Of a stretch of 64,000 nt of DNA, positions 24,805 through 37,030 are shown in pieces. A program made the translations under genes and the position numbers. Source of the DNA: Heterobilharzia americana (lineage: Eukaryota; Platyhelminthes; Trematoda; Strigeidida; Schistosomatidae). The notes below the pieces were generated by a model that worked only from the letters and a program-made list of their open reading frames with translations, had not been told where the DNA came from and did not search any database. The stretch lies in NCBI GenBank assembly GCA_944470555.2, contig OX104127.1, positions 119,812,741 to 119,876,740 of the forward strand, given 5' to 3'. How positions within the stretch are numbered: the first letter of the stretch is position 1; each line of letters starts with the position of its first letter.

Positions 24805-26395
24805 GAGGGAATGGTGAAATGAAACGCAAATGGCATGAACACTTCCTAAATTTATCCCGTCGTCAACTTTGGTTGAATATTCGACAGTACGGTTTGATGG
24901 TAGAGGGAAGTTTACCGATTCCTGATGAGGCTATTTATGAATTGTGCATTTATGTTTCATTTGTCTGAAGACTCAGTTTGTAATCAGTGAGTTTGAGGTT
25001 CGAAAATCTCTCCACCTACAGAGTTTTAGAAAGCCAAGCATACAGGTATCTAGTATGTTCGCATGTCAACTGCGCACAGTGCGGCTGACATTAACGGTCA
25101 TCATTTCTTTCAACATTGTTCGGAATGAATAATTTCGAACGAATGTTAACTTATCTCTCCATTTATTTGAATAGTGTTCATATTTATTTGAACAAAACAC
25201 TTACCAGTAATGCCAGTCACAACATATAAGGCTCATATAAGAACATACCAGGTACCAACATTGGATAATCAGGTAGCCCTCACACAATAGGTGACACTCA
25301 TTGCTGACTGCATAAATATGCACAAGGTTGTTGAATGGATTTCGATTTCTGTTTATGAAAGAATGATTCTGCGTAATGTATTCAAGGATCTCAATAAGTT
25401 CAAAGTGAGCGCGGTGAAGAAATATTTTCAAATCAATCTGTAAGGCAGACAAATTCATTCAACTTATGACTATTCCCTGAACAAGGATGGACGTAAATGT
25501 CTTCTGATTCCATGAATCATTTACGAAAACCGAAAAGCTGGATAAAATGTCATATAGCTTAAAGGAGAATACTCGTGCTGATAAATCACCCTACTATAGA
25601 GGTTACTTTCCATAAACTCAACTGCATATCTTGAGTTTAAGTGATGAAAATGAGTTAATGAGTAATATACCGAAAGGCTTACTGAGGTTTTGATAAACAG
25701 ATGGTATCTTAACAACCGGCAGTTGGTAGGTTTTTGTCTAACTTGTAGGTACGCTATTGTGGGGTTGCATGTAAAAATTCTGAGTGAATTGACCGAGTGG
25801 ATAATAATAAATATACGAACGACAGTTAACGCATTGGGACACGTCGAGTGGTTACGAATAATGACTGTTATCTATCAGACCTGATATTTTACCGAGCCGC
25901 GGAAATCAGAAGGCAAAGACTGGTCTATGACTTTAAGGAAAACTCTTTAATCGAAAAAAAAAATCACATTCATATACAGTTTTAATGAGCATGTAAAACC
26001 ACAAGGTCCAAAAATGGATGTGTATTTTGATTGGTCAACAATAGGACAAAATTGTCCAATAAGGTTCCTCTTACTCATGAGAAATCAACGTTGAAATTCA
26101 ACACTTCTCTGTTATTGGCTGATGAATTAAAATGTTGATTTTCATTTAGGCCGCTTCCTTTCAGCAAGTTTCGGCTTAATTTTGAGAATCTAGAAGGCAG
26201 AAAAGGAAGAGAAAAACGTCAGCTAATAACTCATCAAGAATACCATCATTAATCCACATGCAATAGATTTAGGTTATACAAAAAGTTATGCAGAGGATGA
26301 ATTTTCTATGTTCCAAGTTTTATGTTTTTTAATACCGTTCAAATATGTCTTCACTTTACTCTCAACAACTACACCATTTCTGAATTGATTGAGAC
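24805..26395. other. No recognised gene; contains promoter-like repeat copy 2
   Basis: 25975-26165 (-) is the inverted counterpart of 14178-14400. Open stretches on both strands at 25200-25460 have no domain that I recognise. Confidence 0.4.
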
Positions 26396-27468
26396 TGAAT
26401 TTGACAGAAAACCTAATGGTATTATAAAAGCGTGACGTCCTTGAAAGCTACCAATCAGAAGCGAATGAGTTCTTTGTGAATTTTTTCCTTGAGAAAGCTT
26501 TTAAAATTTCTGATTTACTTATTATGCGTTGAATGTGACCGAATTTGCTACGAATTACAATTATTGATGTGGAAAAATGAGAGGACTCCCAGTGAACTCA
26601 TCATAGGTTAACAACTAGTCTTAAAAAATCTGAAGTTATGTGTTAGGATCTGTGGTTTGGATTTAAGTAGTTAGGATTCCTATTCTATGGTTTAATAATT
26701 CATAATGAAGTCATAAAACAGTGAAAATGCTACTCTACTACCTCGGTGGTTACACTGAGGGTTGTAGCTTAGGTTTCGATTGGACAACTTTATGCTAAAT
26801 CATAACTGTATGAACTTCTGATTTTCTCGACTTACGAAACACATTTCTTAAAAATATTACAGATTCTAGAATAGGTAGGTATTAAAGAATCATATAAAAT
26901 TTTATTTCTACTCATTTAACCTTATGCATCTTTAAATTATACTCCTTAGATAATTATTATCTCAAGGTCAGTCAATAGTATATAGTCTCATGATTTGAAT
27001 TTTCTCCTGATAATTCCAATTCTACTATGATTCACATTTTCTAATTACTTCAGTCATAATCTTAGTGTGAACAATTAATGCTCCATCTTAAACTTTAATC
27101 GAATTTTACCGGTCTTTGTTTAGTCCTAGTTTTTAATTCACACTTTTCAGTTGTTTTTTTTACCGTTTTTTGGTGAAATACAAAATGACCTTAATTTATA
27201 CTAATATTGAATTTATTGATTTTTGAAAAAGATTCACAAAGCATCCTCGTGAATGAAATAAGCTTATTAATCTTGAAATGATAGAGAATATTTGTAACTC
27301 AGGTGGATGGTCTTGGTTGTATTGTGTTCTCTGAGCTGGGTTGTTTAATCGTGAAGCTTTCATTGCCTTGCTAGATGACATCATCAGCATTAACTTCAGT
27401 ATGTGGTTAGCTGTTGCATGGAAATGCAACATTAAGGCTGACGGGGAAGCTGAGTTTTCATGAGGCAT
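26396..27468 (-). repeat. PLE 3'-tail-bearing repeat, arm A of inverted pair
   Basis: From about 26396 to 27400 this is the inverted counterpart of 50880-52343. At its 27300-27468 end the minus strand encodes ILKLMLMMSSSKAMKASRL and NNPAQRTQYNQDHPPE, the tail also seen after the PLE GIY-YIG domain at 50236-50451. This arm lacks the RTE insertion and so preserves the empty site near 26848. Confidence 0.85.
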
Positions 27469-27559
27469 AAATCACCAGTCTCTGTTCTACTGGCGTGGAG
27501 TTGAGTTAGTAGACCAGTTTGCAAATAAGATTTTTGTTTAGACCTGTTAAACGAGACAC

Positions 27560-27700
27560 CAGCAGTTGTTGATGAATAGTGGATAGCAGTAGAAGGTAGG
27601 ACGCACGTTTCGTCCTAGTTAGGACTTGTCAGATGGATGTACTTGCCTCATCTGTTTAGCATCGGAGTGGTTTCGGTCTCAACATGACTAGCACCATAAA
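27560..27700 (-). repeat. Degraded Sm-alpha unit
   Basis: HHR remnant on the minus strand: ACATCCAT, CTGACAA (G8 of the core changed), GTCC TAACTA GGAC, GAAA and ACGTGCGTC. The core change should abolish cleavage. Confidence 0.7.
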
Positions 27701-27879
27701 ATACCCTCATCACACAAACAGTTAACCCAATGAATGATCTGAACCGCACTACCATGTCCATATTTTGAAGGAAAGTTTATCCAATTTCCTGTTTTATGTG
27801 ACTGACATTTGTGGAAGTACACGAAAATCAATGATTCAACTAATTTAGGCAACTTTGGTTTATAAAATGACCCCGAATG

Positions 27880-27965
27880 TGTTGCTGGGATGAAAGTCTG
27901 GACAGTTGTGGGATTCGAACCAGCAACCTGCGCAGATTGTGACTCAAGTTTCGTTTATTTCATCT
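27880..27965 (-). repeat. Third-family tRNA-derived SINE fragment
   Basis: GTGGGATTCGAACCAGCAACC with the flanking GTCTGGACAGT matches the other members, but it is short and unpaired. Confidence 0.5.
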
Positions 27966-28526
27966 TCATTCATTAGTCTTCTCATTTTCATTCCATTTGG
28001 ATGTTGGAAAATACCATGTGATCAAACCACAGTTTCAGGTGAGCTCAACGGAAACGTTCTCAGAAATCCTTAAGTTCTACTTCATGAAAGGATATGTTGT
28101 GTGTAGAAAATCTTTCTTGTTATTGTTGATTAATTCTGGCATCTTGGCATTAAATTGCCGGGACCTCTTATATTCGTTGAAATAAAATCCTATTCATCGG
28201 CAAAAACTATTTTCAGTAACTCTTTGGTTGGTAATAATAAACCTGGGCTTGCATAAATGAACTTTTCCAATTGGTTACTTGGTGGATTTGAGTTCGAACA
28301 TCGTATGAAAGGATACCCTAATCAGTGTTGAGTGAAATATGATGAGGCTGTTGTGGTTTGATATAAGACTAGTTGGTAGATCTTAACATCAATATATCGA
28401 GGATGATGATAAATTTGGAAGGAAATTTGTGTTAGAGTTAAGTTCGAATCAGCTATCGATTGATGAAACTTGGGCACATCTTTTCGTCAGTATACCCACA
28501 CACACAAACACACCAAGAGTACTAAC

Positions 28527-28774
28527 CTCGTGAATATTTGGTTTTTGCTTTTTCTGACGTACTATTCTCATTGAGCTTTCCATTCTCTTTGGTATCTCCA
28601 CTGATCAGAGGATTGGAGATCCCAGATTCATTTAAACAGTCTGTACATACAGAGTAACCACATTTACCACAAACCCAGTGTGTATTGAACATCGTAGTTT
28701 CGCAGACATCATACATTTTATGTACTGTCTTGACAGACCTTTTCCAAGCAACCTGAATGCTATTACCATCTTTG
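28527..28774 (-). CDS. Internal exon of a KDM3/JMJD1-like JmjC histone demethylase (zinc finger)
   Basis: The minus strand encodes [16 protein letters not shown], then [26 protein letters not shown] and an Asn/Ser/Lys-rich tail ending at a GT donor (ACGAG|GTTAGT at 28527/28526). The TxFNxHWxCxxCGxxVCxDC pattern is characteristic of the zinc finger before the JmjC domain in KDM3 (JHDM2) H3K9 demethylases, which act in the nucleus. The 3' acceptor is uncertain: AG before 28774, which keeps [11 protein letters not shown] in frame, or AG before 28752. Where I expect the first Cys of the family's C-x-x-C there is Tyr (M-Y-D-V-C). No other exon of this gene was found, so exons must be far away, consistent with long schistosome introns. 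An Sm-alpha tail begins within a few bases of the putative acceptor. Confidence 0.72.
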
Positions 28775-28779
28775 CTGTC

Positions 28780-29050
28780 GTATTATCCCGTCGTTGATTG
28801 GACAGAATTGATCGGTCTCTATTGACATATGGGCTCCTGTGTAGATGCCTCGATATTACCTGTTTTCTAAGTATATATTAATGATGAGTAGTGGTTAGCA
28901 GTGGAATCCAGGACGCACGTTTTCTCCAATTTGGGACTCGTCAGACGGATGTACCTACCTACCAGTGACTGATGTTGTTCCCACCGGGACTTGAACTTGG
29001 GACCGACCTCTTCAAACGCCAGAGCGTTACCCACTAGACCACGGAGCCAC
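28780..29050 (-). repeat. Sm-alpha unit with degraded HHR
   Basis: Minus strand: tRNA-like head (TGGTCTAGTGGGTAAC at 29025-29040), B-box-like AGTTCAAGTCCC, HHR block (28905-28955: CTGACGA intact, stem II end GGAG instead of GGAC) and tail to 28780, which touches the KDM3-like exon. Confidence 0.8.
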
Positions 29051-29215
29051 GATAGCCACTTCTTGTGCGACGGTCATAGTTTTAACTTTGTTGCTTGCAT
29101 TATCCCGTCGATAAGTGAACAGATCAATTCACGTACTGGGAGACAGGTACATCCAGCTGACGAGTCCATAGTCAGACAAAACGCCCGTTCTAGATTCCAC
29201 TGGGAAATAAACAAG
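29050..29215 (+). repeat. Sm-alpha partial unit, plus
   Basis: Forms a head-to-head pair with 28780-29050. HHR at 29153-29200 has CTGACGA but AAAA in place of GAAA, so it is probably inactive. Confidence 0.7.
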
Positions 29216-30030
29216 TGAGTAGGGTGTAAGGCACTAAGGGACCATAGTGGGAGAGCTAGTAAGAGTCAGGCAGCATTAGACGAGTGCTTTCTCTTCATCT
29301 GACACATCTCAACAACACATATCTTCTCAATTCAGAACAGAAATGAAAACTTTCACATGCAACATGCATCTTGCTACTTCATGGAAGCTGAAGGAACGTT
29401 ACATTTCCCGGTTTCAGTAAATACCCGATGCATTGCATATATCCTCGAATGTGAACACAAAGTGCCTGTCCTCAATATTGTCTCTGAGGTTTGTCATACT
29501 GCAGCGAAACAATTATTTGTAACTCTTTGCGAGATGATGCCATAATCTGTCTCAAATCAATCACCATCTCTGAAATATAGGATGGACCTATCAATAAGGA
29601 AAGATTTCAAGAGTATACTTAGGAAAAATAGCACTTTTGTATGTCTATGAACAGTATATCAGTGACGATATGACTGGCAGTTACACTGTAAGTATAATTT
29701 CAATTTTAGCCTTATGAATGATTGTATGACTTCAAAGTTCACTCTAATAGCTACCGAAATAACCACTCAGGCTTCAGTATTTTCAATGGGAAGTTAGTTT
29801 AGCATAAAATAGATAACTGTAATCTCAGAATTTGTTAGGATGGCCTTCAAGGTCAGTCGTAGAGACAGTATTCTCGGTTTAATAGTGGTCTATATGTGAG
29901 GATAACATTAGTCTTTTTTAATTAAGTAAAATCTTCATTTTCACTACTATATGTTTATATTTGTTATACTTGACGGAATTGTTGTACTTCTATTGGCACC
30001 TATACGGATACCATGATATTACCTGAATGT
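29216..30030. other. No recognised gene; old dispersed repeat
   Basis: 29750-29880 resembles 43400-43520 and 54800-54850 through a shared GTTAGG(A/G)TGGCCTT segment. No coding signal. Confidence 0.4.
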
Positions 30031-30175
30031 TCATTGTTATAACGTTGTAGTGTTTGAAGCGATGAATACATGGTTCAAGTCTCAGCAAGAACAACATCAC
30101 TCACTGGGGTGCAGGTATATTTAGCTGATGAGTCCGAAATAGAACAAATCACAGCTAGGCGCCACCACGTAAATT
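30030..30175 (+). repeat. Degraded Sm-alpha unit
   Basis: The CATCACTCACTGGGGTGCAGG segment is followed by CTGATGAGTCCGAAATAG, but GAAA has become CAAA, so catalysis is unlikely. Confidence 0.75.
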
Positions 30176-30599
30176 CCAATCTCTATTTAAACATCCCTAT
30201 GGCAACGTTTATTCTTTTATTCCTCATACAATTCAGTCAACACAAATATCAAGTGTTCATGTGAATTCATTTCACAAGAAAATGAGCAACTGATCCTGGT
30301 TATTTGCTTATCTTATGTGTGTGTGTGTCTGCACTTATGTATGTGCGCATGTATGACCTTGACAATCAACTTAACGTTAGTTTTGCCAATATGCTAAAAA
30401 TAGCATATAAAGTGAAATCAAATGATAATGAGAAAATGAAACGGAAAATAAACCCCATTGGTATGAATAAAACCAGACTGTTTACAAATTGTTCATTTTA
30501 GTTCATATAAATCACAACTTGTATGATGTTTGTTTGGCTTCAGGGAAATAAATCACTGGATTTGAGACATGACAAAAAATTACCAGTAAATATTTTAAG

Positions 30600-31140
30600 G
30601 TAGCAATCATTATGGGATGAAATCAATTGGAGAAACATTGGAAACTTAGGGGTACTGGACAGCTGTTTCGCACTAGAATGAGGCACCTCATTAGTATGTG
30701 CCCACCACCCCACCAGGGATTGTACTAAGGACCTTGCGACCAACGCATTAGCCATCCAGTCATTGTATAAGAGTCAGTTGGTTCACATTTCCCTGCTTCT
30801 TTCACTTCGTGATATGATCAGTCAAGTTTTCAAGTGGTGGGTAACTAATGTCACCACAGGGGTAGGGACACCAGTTGGCATCCGCTCCACTCCCAGTTTA
30901 TTGTGAATCGGTGAAAGTAGGTGACTGTAGACCACTGAGTTCCTACGCAGCAGCTGAACAGTTAACATGTTTGCTGTGAAACCACGAGATCCTGAGTTCG
31001 AACCATGACAGAGTCATCGGTACATACTGCTGAGGAGTTCCATACTATGACAAAACAACTATCCAGTGCTTCCAAGTTATCAGTGATTCTCCAACTGATC
31101 TCAATCCAAGTTGAAATAAATCCCCACAAACTCCAAACTA
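30600..31140. repeat. SINE-2 head-to-head pair, degraded
   Basis: Minus unit about 30600-30910 and plus unit about 30950-31140, with tRNA-like and HHR-like blocks. Cores are mutated (CTAATGA on minus; AAAA for GAAA on plus). Confidence 0.7.
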
Positions 31141-31214
31141 TTATGTAGTTAACAGCAAGAATAACGGCCAAATTCTTTCAAGAATTGAACTGTTGATTGA
31201 TTTACATTTTCCCC

Positions 31215-31520
31215 TCTACAACCTGCAGGATAAGGCTCAGAGATACATTTGGAATGTGTACGCTTTGTACGGCCTATATAACGTTTGTTTGAAAGGCGAT
31301 ACAGCAGCAGACACCCTGAATAATCGGCTGTCCAGATAACTGCGAAGCTGTAGATCAGCTTCTCTAGTCACAGCAACATGTTCCAGAGTGCGTTAAGAAC
31401 AAGTTACCGCTTTAGGCCATCTCAATGTGTCTCTACAAATTTTGCTTGCTTCTATGGAGCTAGTTAGATAGATCGTACAAAGCGCGCACTTTCCAAACGT
31501 GTCTCTCAGCACTATCTTAG
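31215..31520 (+). pseudogene. Penelope-like element connector and GIY-YIG fragment
   Basis: Reads LKGDTAADTLNNRLSR (PLE connector), then RFRPSQCVSTNFACF, YGAS*IDRTKRALSKRVSQH: the CxYxFxCxCGASYIGRT... GIY-YIG pattern with a stop and substitutions. Confidence 0.65.
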
Positions 31521-32009
31521 CTTTCAATTCGTTTTAATCATTTAACTATGTGTTCTAAACGTGTCATTTACATTCCCACAACTTTATAAGGTTTTTTTGT
31601 TCACCTAGCCATTTCTCGAGTAGATAATAGAATGTAGAAAAAAATGTCAAGTTACATGGAAATTGACTTTTTATTCGGCAAAAATTCATCATATTTCTAC
31701 TCCTTGGACGTTTAGCTCGAGTGGTAAATTCTTGTATTGACTGGATGAACCGTCACCAGTAAACTTATGACTGATTTTTTATACATCTTCCATTCTAGAC
31801 TGAAAGCTAATCCCAAATCAGCTGACTGTTCAACTTTATTGTCTTCAATAGTGTTGTTATTGACATCACTCAGATGCACTAATCATTTCGTTCTAATATA
31901 CTGTTCTGGTAGTAAACATGTTGAGTATTTCATACTGTGTTATTTGGAACAAAGCGTTTATTATTATTATTACTGAGGACATCCATAATCACGGACAAAA
32001 AGCAACTAA

Positions 32010-32290
32010 ACCAAAAAGATCGTGACTCATTGGATAACGCTGGTGTTTGAAGTGGAGCGTACTGGGTTCGAACCCCACTCGGAAAAATATCACTCATTGA
32101 AGTGTAGATGCATCTAGCTGACGAGTCTCAAAAAGGGGGAACGCGCGTCAAGCTAGATCCTTCTGCTAGTCACCAAGATCAGCATAACATCATAAATATT
32201 CAGCAGTAACCAGGCATTCGCATAGAAGCCCATCTGTGAACAGAGGTCGAGCAGTTCTGCCCTGTAGAGTAACAGGAAATTACAAGTATC
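32010..32290 (+). repeat. Sm-alpha unit, degraded HHR
   Basis: tRNA-like head with B-box-like GGGTTCGAACCCC, HHR core CTGACGA, but the stem II/GAAA region has lost bases (GGGGGAACGCGCGTC). Stem III tract ACGCGCGTC is perfectly preserved. The tail runs to about 32280. Confidence 0.75.
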
Positions 32291-33020
32291 ATAACAACAA
32301 AGACTGTGGAGAGGAAAGTTACTCAGCAGTGTTGACTTCGCAAGGGATCACCTAACTGCAGAAGTGATTCTGTAATCATCACCTCTCACTGTAAACCAAT
32401 CACTGCGCAACAGATTTGTCAGAATTCAGTTATCAGAGGTTATTGGGTCATGGAGTACTTTTAACCAAAGGACTAACGATCGCTCCCTTGAAACTGCATT
32501 CTAGAATAATGGCTGCACCATTCGCTACCCTCTCCAATCGCCAGTGAGCAGTGAAATGTGTCAGTATTGTCTACCACTTAGGTAAAATCACGCAGCTGAC
32601 TGTTTTCTATAAGAAGATGACGGTTTCTTGAAGTACTGAACTGCAATACCCCCAGACAGGAGCATGAAGTAGGAATAAGTGCTAGTTGTAAACAAGATAG
32701 CTATACATAGCTATTATATCAGATCATTCTTTTTGAGGTTATTTTAGTCTGTCAGTGGTTTTAACCTTGGATTTTTGCAAGCGAACATTGAAATTCAGAG
32801 AAAACGTCATGGTCAGTGGCAGTGTGCCCCTCAATGCATAACAATACACTGAATAACTGTTTCTGGAATAACTAATTCAGATTACAGGTCTTTATGTTGG
32901 CTAGCTAAACCACTATCAGCAGGAAATTTATACGGGCTATTCTATATTCTCTGCTTCTGAAACAGTGTACCGAATATATTGCATCGAATTTCTCATCCCT
33001 ATATTGTTTCAATCCTCCAA
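32291..33020. other. No recognised feature; possible 5' region of CR1-like element
   Basis: No coding signal. The end nearest 33023 may be 5' untranslated sequence of the retrotransposon that follows, but the element's start cannot be set. Confidence 0.35.
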
Positions 33021-33022
33021 TT

Positions 33023-33880
33023 ATGTCAACCAATCATATTGTATATTCTCGCGCGTTTTTGAAATCATTACAGCCTATCGCTTCACAAGTTGATAGGAAA
33101 TTTAAGAAGCACCACGGTGAATGGCAACGGGCTCTAAAGCATATGACCATAGATAAAAAGACTATTCTGGAAATACTTAGCACAAACTGCAGGTCGTTGC
33201 CGAATACAGTTGATTACCTTCAGTCACTTTTGTTCACAAATGTTTATCGAAACACGGGTGTAATAACGCTACAGGAAACATGACTTCATAACCTGCATGA
33301 TGATGATTTAGTCTGCTTGAATAGTTTCAAATTATTTCGATAAGATCGCAGCTTTTCGAAGAAGAAATGTGGTGGTAGTGTAGCAACATTGATTAGTGCA
33401 AACTGGTCCTCCTCCAACTATGTATGCTTCTGCTCCTCTAAGGAAAAAATGGAGTGCATTACCATCAAATGTCGCCCCAAACATTTGAGCAAATACAAAT
33501 ATATATATATATCACAAACATGTATGTCACACCTGACTGCAGTTTCTCAGATATGTCAACTTTTGTTGATGAAGTCACTAAATTTGCTGCTCCGGTTCTG
33601 AGAAACTCCTTGTCTACTGTCTGTGCAGATTTTAACTCATGTGACTACAGTTTTCTGTTATCATTAGGTCATAAAAATATGGTTAACTTTTCCACTTATC
33701 TTGACAACACTCCAGACTTTGCATTTACAAATGAATCTGGCATATATGAAGCCCGTAAACAGGCTCCGCTGTTAAATTTAGACCACTGTATTGTTCGTGT
33801 TTTGCCTAAAGTGTACGGAAAATTATACAAGAAAGCTTTCGGATACCTATCCAGGAAAGTTCAATACAGATACTAATCAC
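33023..33880 (+). pseudogene. CR1-like endonuclease, with stops and frameshifts
   Basis: ILSTNCRSLPNTVDYLQSLL, VITLQET|*|LHNLHDDDLVCLN, CGGSVATLIS and SPNVDH-type end (NLDHCIVRVL) outline the endonuclease. The stop at 33281 is TGA where the family has TGG (ETW). Further frame changes occur near 33340, 33460 and 33880. Confidence 0.8.
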
Positions 33881-34339
33881 AAGAAAATATATTATGTTTG
33901 AGAAGAAACGGATTGGAATATATTTGCTGATGAAGTTTTAGACAACACTATCACCAATATCACAAGCTATCGCAGATTCTGTCTCGATATCTGCTGCCCT
34001 GCTGAAACGATTTACACGAAATTTGACAGATTTTCCTCTCCCCACCTCAAGAGGCTCCGGAGAGAAAAGGAAAGGTTATATAAGGCGAGAGATCACCCTG
34101 GCGTTAAAAGGCTTAACTGACTAATTAAGTCTGAAATACAATGTCTGAATACTATATACAACCAGAAGTTTCTATCGTGTAAGAACTCTTCCAACATCTG
34201 GGAATTATTTAAAGAGCATACTGGTAAAAACAGGTGACAACACAAACTCGTTCGGATGTCTGCACGTTAAACAAGTCATTTACACGTCAGTAAGCTGATT
34301 TCCAAAGTCAAACTGACAGCTACTTTCTAGGTTTTAATA

Positions 34340-35033
34340 CCCATGATGTACTTAAATGTCTAAAATCCTTGAATCCCTCCCAAAGCTTAGGTCCTGACGG
34401 TGTTTCTAGTATTATATTCAGAAAATGTGCAGATATTCTATGTCATCCACTTACAGATATCTTCAATGTATCCTTCTCTAAAAACATAATACCCACTGCT
34501 TGGAAGCAGATAAAAATTGTACCTGTGCGTAAGCCATCTTCTGGATCAGATGTTACTTTTCGACCCATCGCTATAACTTTCCCTTTTCTAAAGACAATGC
34601 AGAAATTACTTCTGCTCGTGATTAAGCTTTCATTGATGGCCTTCAGAGATTCGAAACAATTTGCTTACAAACACCAGAGGAGTACTTCAGATGCAGCTAC
34701 TGTCTTGCATCATAATATTGTTTCTAGTCTCGACAAAGGTGTTAAATATGTCCGTTGTGCCTTTTCGGATTACTCATCAGCCTCTGACTCTGTTCCTAGA
34801 CCACTTTTGTTAAATAAGCTTTCCATAGCTCACGCTGATCCGTGGGTTACAAAATGGCTGCATTCTTATTTTTCTGAAGGGAAACAGTACACTATTAATA
34901 AAGAGATGAGCTCCACTTCATTGCTTACTGAAGCTGGTGTGCCTCTAGGTGCTGTACTTTTCTGTTTTCCCTTTTTTTGCACGATTTGCCTTATTCTGTT
35001 AAAACTAATTTTATCAAGTATGCTGACGACCTG
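34340..35033 (+). pseudogene. CR1-like reverse transcriptase, N-terminal part
   Basis: Seen: SLGPDGVSSIIFRKC, WKQIKIVPVRKPSS, FRPIAITFPFLKTMQK, QRSTSDAATVLHH, CAFSDYSSASDSVPR (the usual Phe of AFDSVP is Ser), KWLHSYFSEGKQY, GVPLGAVLFCF, ending FIKYADDL in a shifted frame at 35007-35033 (ATTTTATCAAGTATGCTGAC...). Confidence 0.85.
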
Positions 35034-36437
35034 CTGGAGAAACTTAAAGATGCACTGCATTCAAAACTACGACCGGAACAGGTTGGCTGGATTCGGGAAG
35101 TACAAATCATATGTGGACCGAAATGCAACGCTTCGCATCATCATAGAACAGAGCATAGAGTAACAGTCAACTGTACCTGTATGTCAACTTCATCGACTTT
35201 GAAAAGGACTCCGGCAGCCTCGACCGAGAAGTAATTTGCAAGGCAGTTACTACAACACTACGCTTTTGATGCCACAAACATTTATCAACCTCATTCAACA
35301 ACTATATGAAGACACCACATGCCAGCCAAGTAATTCACAATGGACAGATCAGCTCAGTAATGCTTTTGAAGTGAAGACAGGAGTGAAACAAGGCTGTTGT
35401 CTACTATCACCCATGATATTCCTGATTGTGGTCGACTGGACTGGATCATGCAACAAACAGTGAGGAGTGAGAAGAGGGGGATACGCTGGCTTGACCGGGG
35501 AAAAGAACCTAGAATATTTGGATTTCGACGATGACTTGTGTCGAATGTCACACACTGTTAAGGATCTACAGGCGAAAACTAACAAGTTGACAGAAGAGGC
35601 GAGGTGAGGCGAGGCGAGGCGAGGTGAGGCGAGGCGAGGTGAAGCAGTGAAGGAAGACACGACTTCGTTCAGGTGAACGTGGAGAAGACACAGGTGATGA
35701 AGATACCCAAACAACAACAACAACAAGCTCCAATCAGCATCGATGGGAGAAACTGAAAGGAAGTGGCCTCTCTCACCTATCCAGGCAGCATCGTTTCAAC
35801 TACAGGCAACACAGGCATAGACGAGGACATCAAAGCAACCAGGATCGGTAAAGCAAGACATGTATTACTTCATTAACCTGAAACAATCAGTGTGGAGATC
35901 TTCTGAACTCAACATAAAGCGTGAACAATATTCGGATTTTCAACACCAATTCAGTCAAGTCAGTGCTCCTATATGGGTCAGAGACTTGGCGGGTTACGAA
36001 AGGCATTCCCAACAGACTACAGATATTCATCAACAACTGCCTCCACTGGCTGGTTACTGAAGCTCATATTGGAAGGTCAGAAAGAATAAGTAAGTGACAA
36101 GTAACTCTGGGAACAGACCAACGAAGCAAGAACCTATTGCCGAACAAATATGCAGAGTAAGAAATTGGAGATGGATTGGATTGGGCATACAGTGAGAAGA
36201 CCGATTGGTGACATTACATGCGAGGCTATTGGCTCGAGTGGAACTTGTATGGGAAGCGATGAGTTGGTTGTTGTAGGTGATGGTGACATGGAGGAGATTG
36301 TGTGAGGAGGAAATGAGAGGTTGTGGGCAGTGGTGGAGTCATGTTGAAAAGATTGCAGAGAAGAGAGTGCAGTGGAGACGTGCTACCGAAGCCGTATGTT
36401 CCATTAGGAACCCAAGGGACAAATAATAATAATAAAG
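35034..36437 (+). mobile_element. 5'-truncated RTE inserted in CR1 catalytic motif
   Basis: Starts at the RTE segment homologous to 7528 (CTGGAGAGGCTAAGGGATGC there) and runs to the CCATTAGGAACCCAAGGGAC end with AATAATAATAATAAA tail. Target-site duplication: TGCTGACGACCTG (35021-35033) and TGCTGATGACCTG (36438-36450), one mismatch. Contains its own RT pieces (FINLIQQLYEDTTC; catalytic block reads DLDFDDDLC). A GAGGC/GAGGT minisatellite-like tract lies at 35600-35645. Frameshifted throughout. Confidence 0.92.
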
Positions 36438-37030
36438 TGCTGATGACCTGAAGGTGTCAATTCCAGTTGACTCTCACTTATATTGCTCTAAATTAAATGA
36501 ATTCTTGTCTGAAGTTGGCAAATGGTCTCAAGTTAAACCCTTCTAAATATCAGACTATTCATTTTAGCCTAAGGAGTAGACAAGACTTGTGTGAGCTGCT
36601 TAAATCTCATGACGCCTGTCGCATCGATGGTATTTCTGCAGAAAGTAAATCAAGTGTTAACTATCTTGGGTTGAGTTTTACTTCTGACCTTTGTTGGTCG
36701 TCCCATATTTTATTAAGTTTTAAAAAAATCTTTCGTTTAACGTATTACATAAAGAAACTGAGGCTCTCTAGTATAACTCAACCTCTTCTTTCACAGCTTA
36801 TTAATTCCTGCATGTCACCTATTCTTCTATATTGTTCCCCATTGATCTTTTCTGATCTTCTAGAAAAGGACTATGTTATGTTGCGTAGGGCTTTGAAGAC
36901 AGTCAGCAGGGTGAGTGGTGTGCCTCTGACTCAACTGATTAACACTGTAGTTGATAGACATTTACATTCTAGCAAGCAACTAGCTACAGAAATTTCAACT
37001 GACAGTGAGCATCCACTTCATTGACAGCTC
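36438..37030 (+). pseudogene. CR1-like RT, C-terminal part
   Basis: Resumes at ADDLKVSIPVDSHLYCSKLN, then a frameshift, then LKLANGLKLNPSKYQTIHFS, VNYLGLSFTSDLCW, LISQ-like thumb and SCMSPILLYCSPLIFS, ending in a tail typical of CR1-like ORFs. 175 codons are continuous from 36497. Confidence 0.85.

Noticed and set aside
25201..25458. 85-codon minus-strand frame as a possible exon
   Set aside because: No recognisable domain, no convincing splice sites, and the plus strand is open over part of the same stretch; left unassigned.
28978..29050. tRNA gene candidate on the minus strand
   Set aside because: It is the tRNA-like head of an Sm-alpha unit, with the hammerhead immediately downstream.
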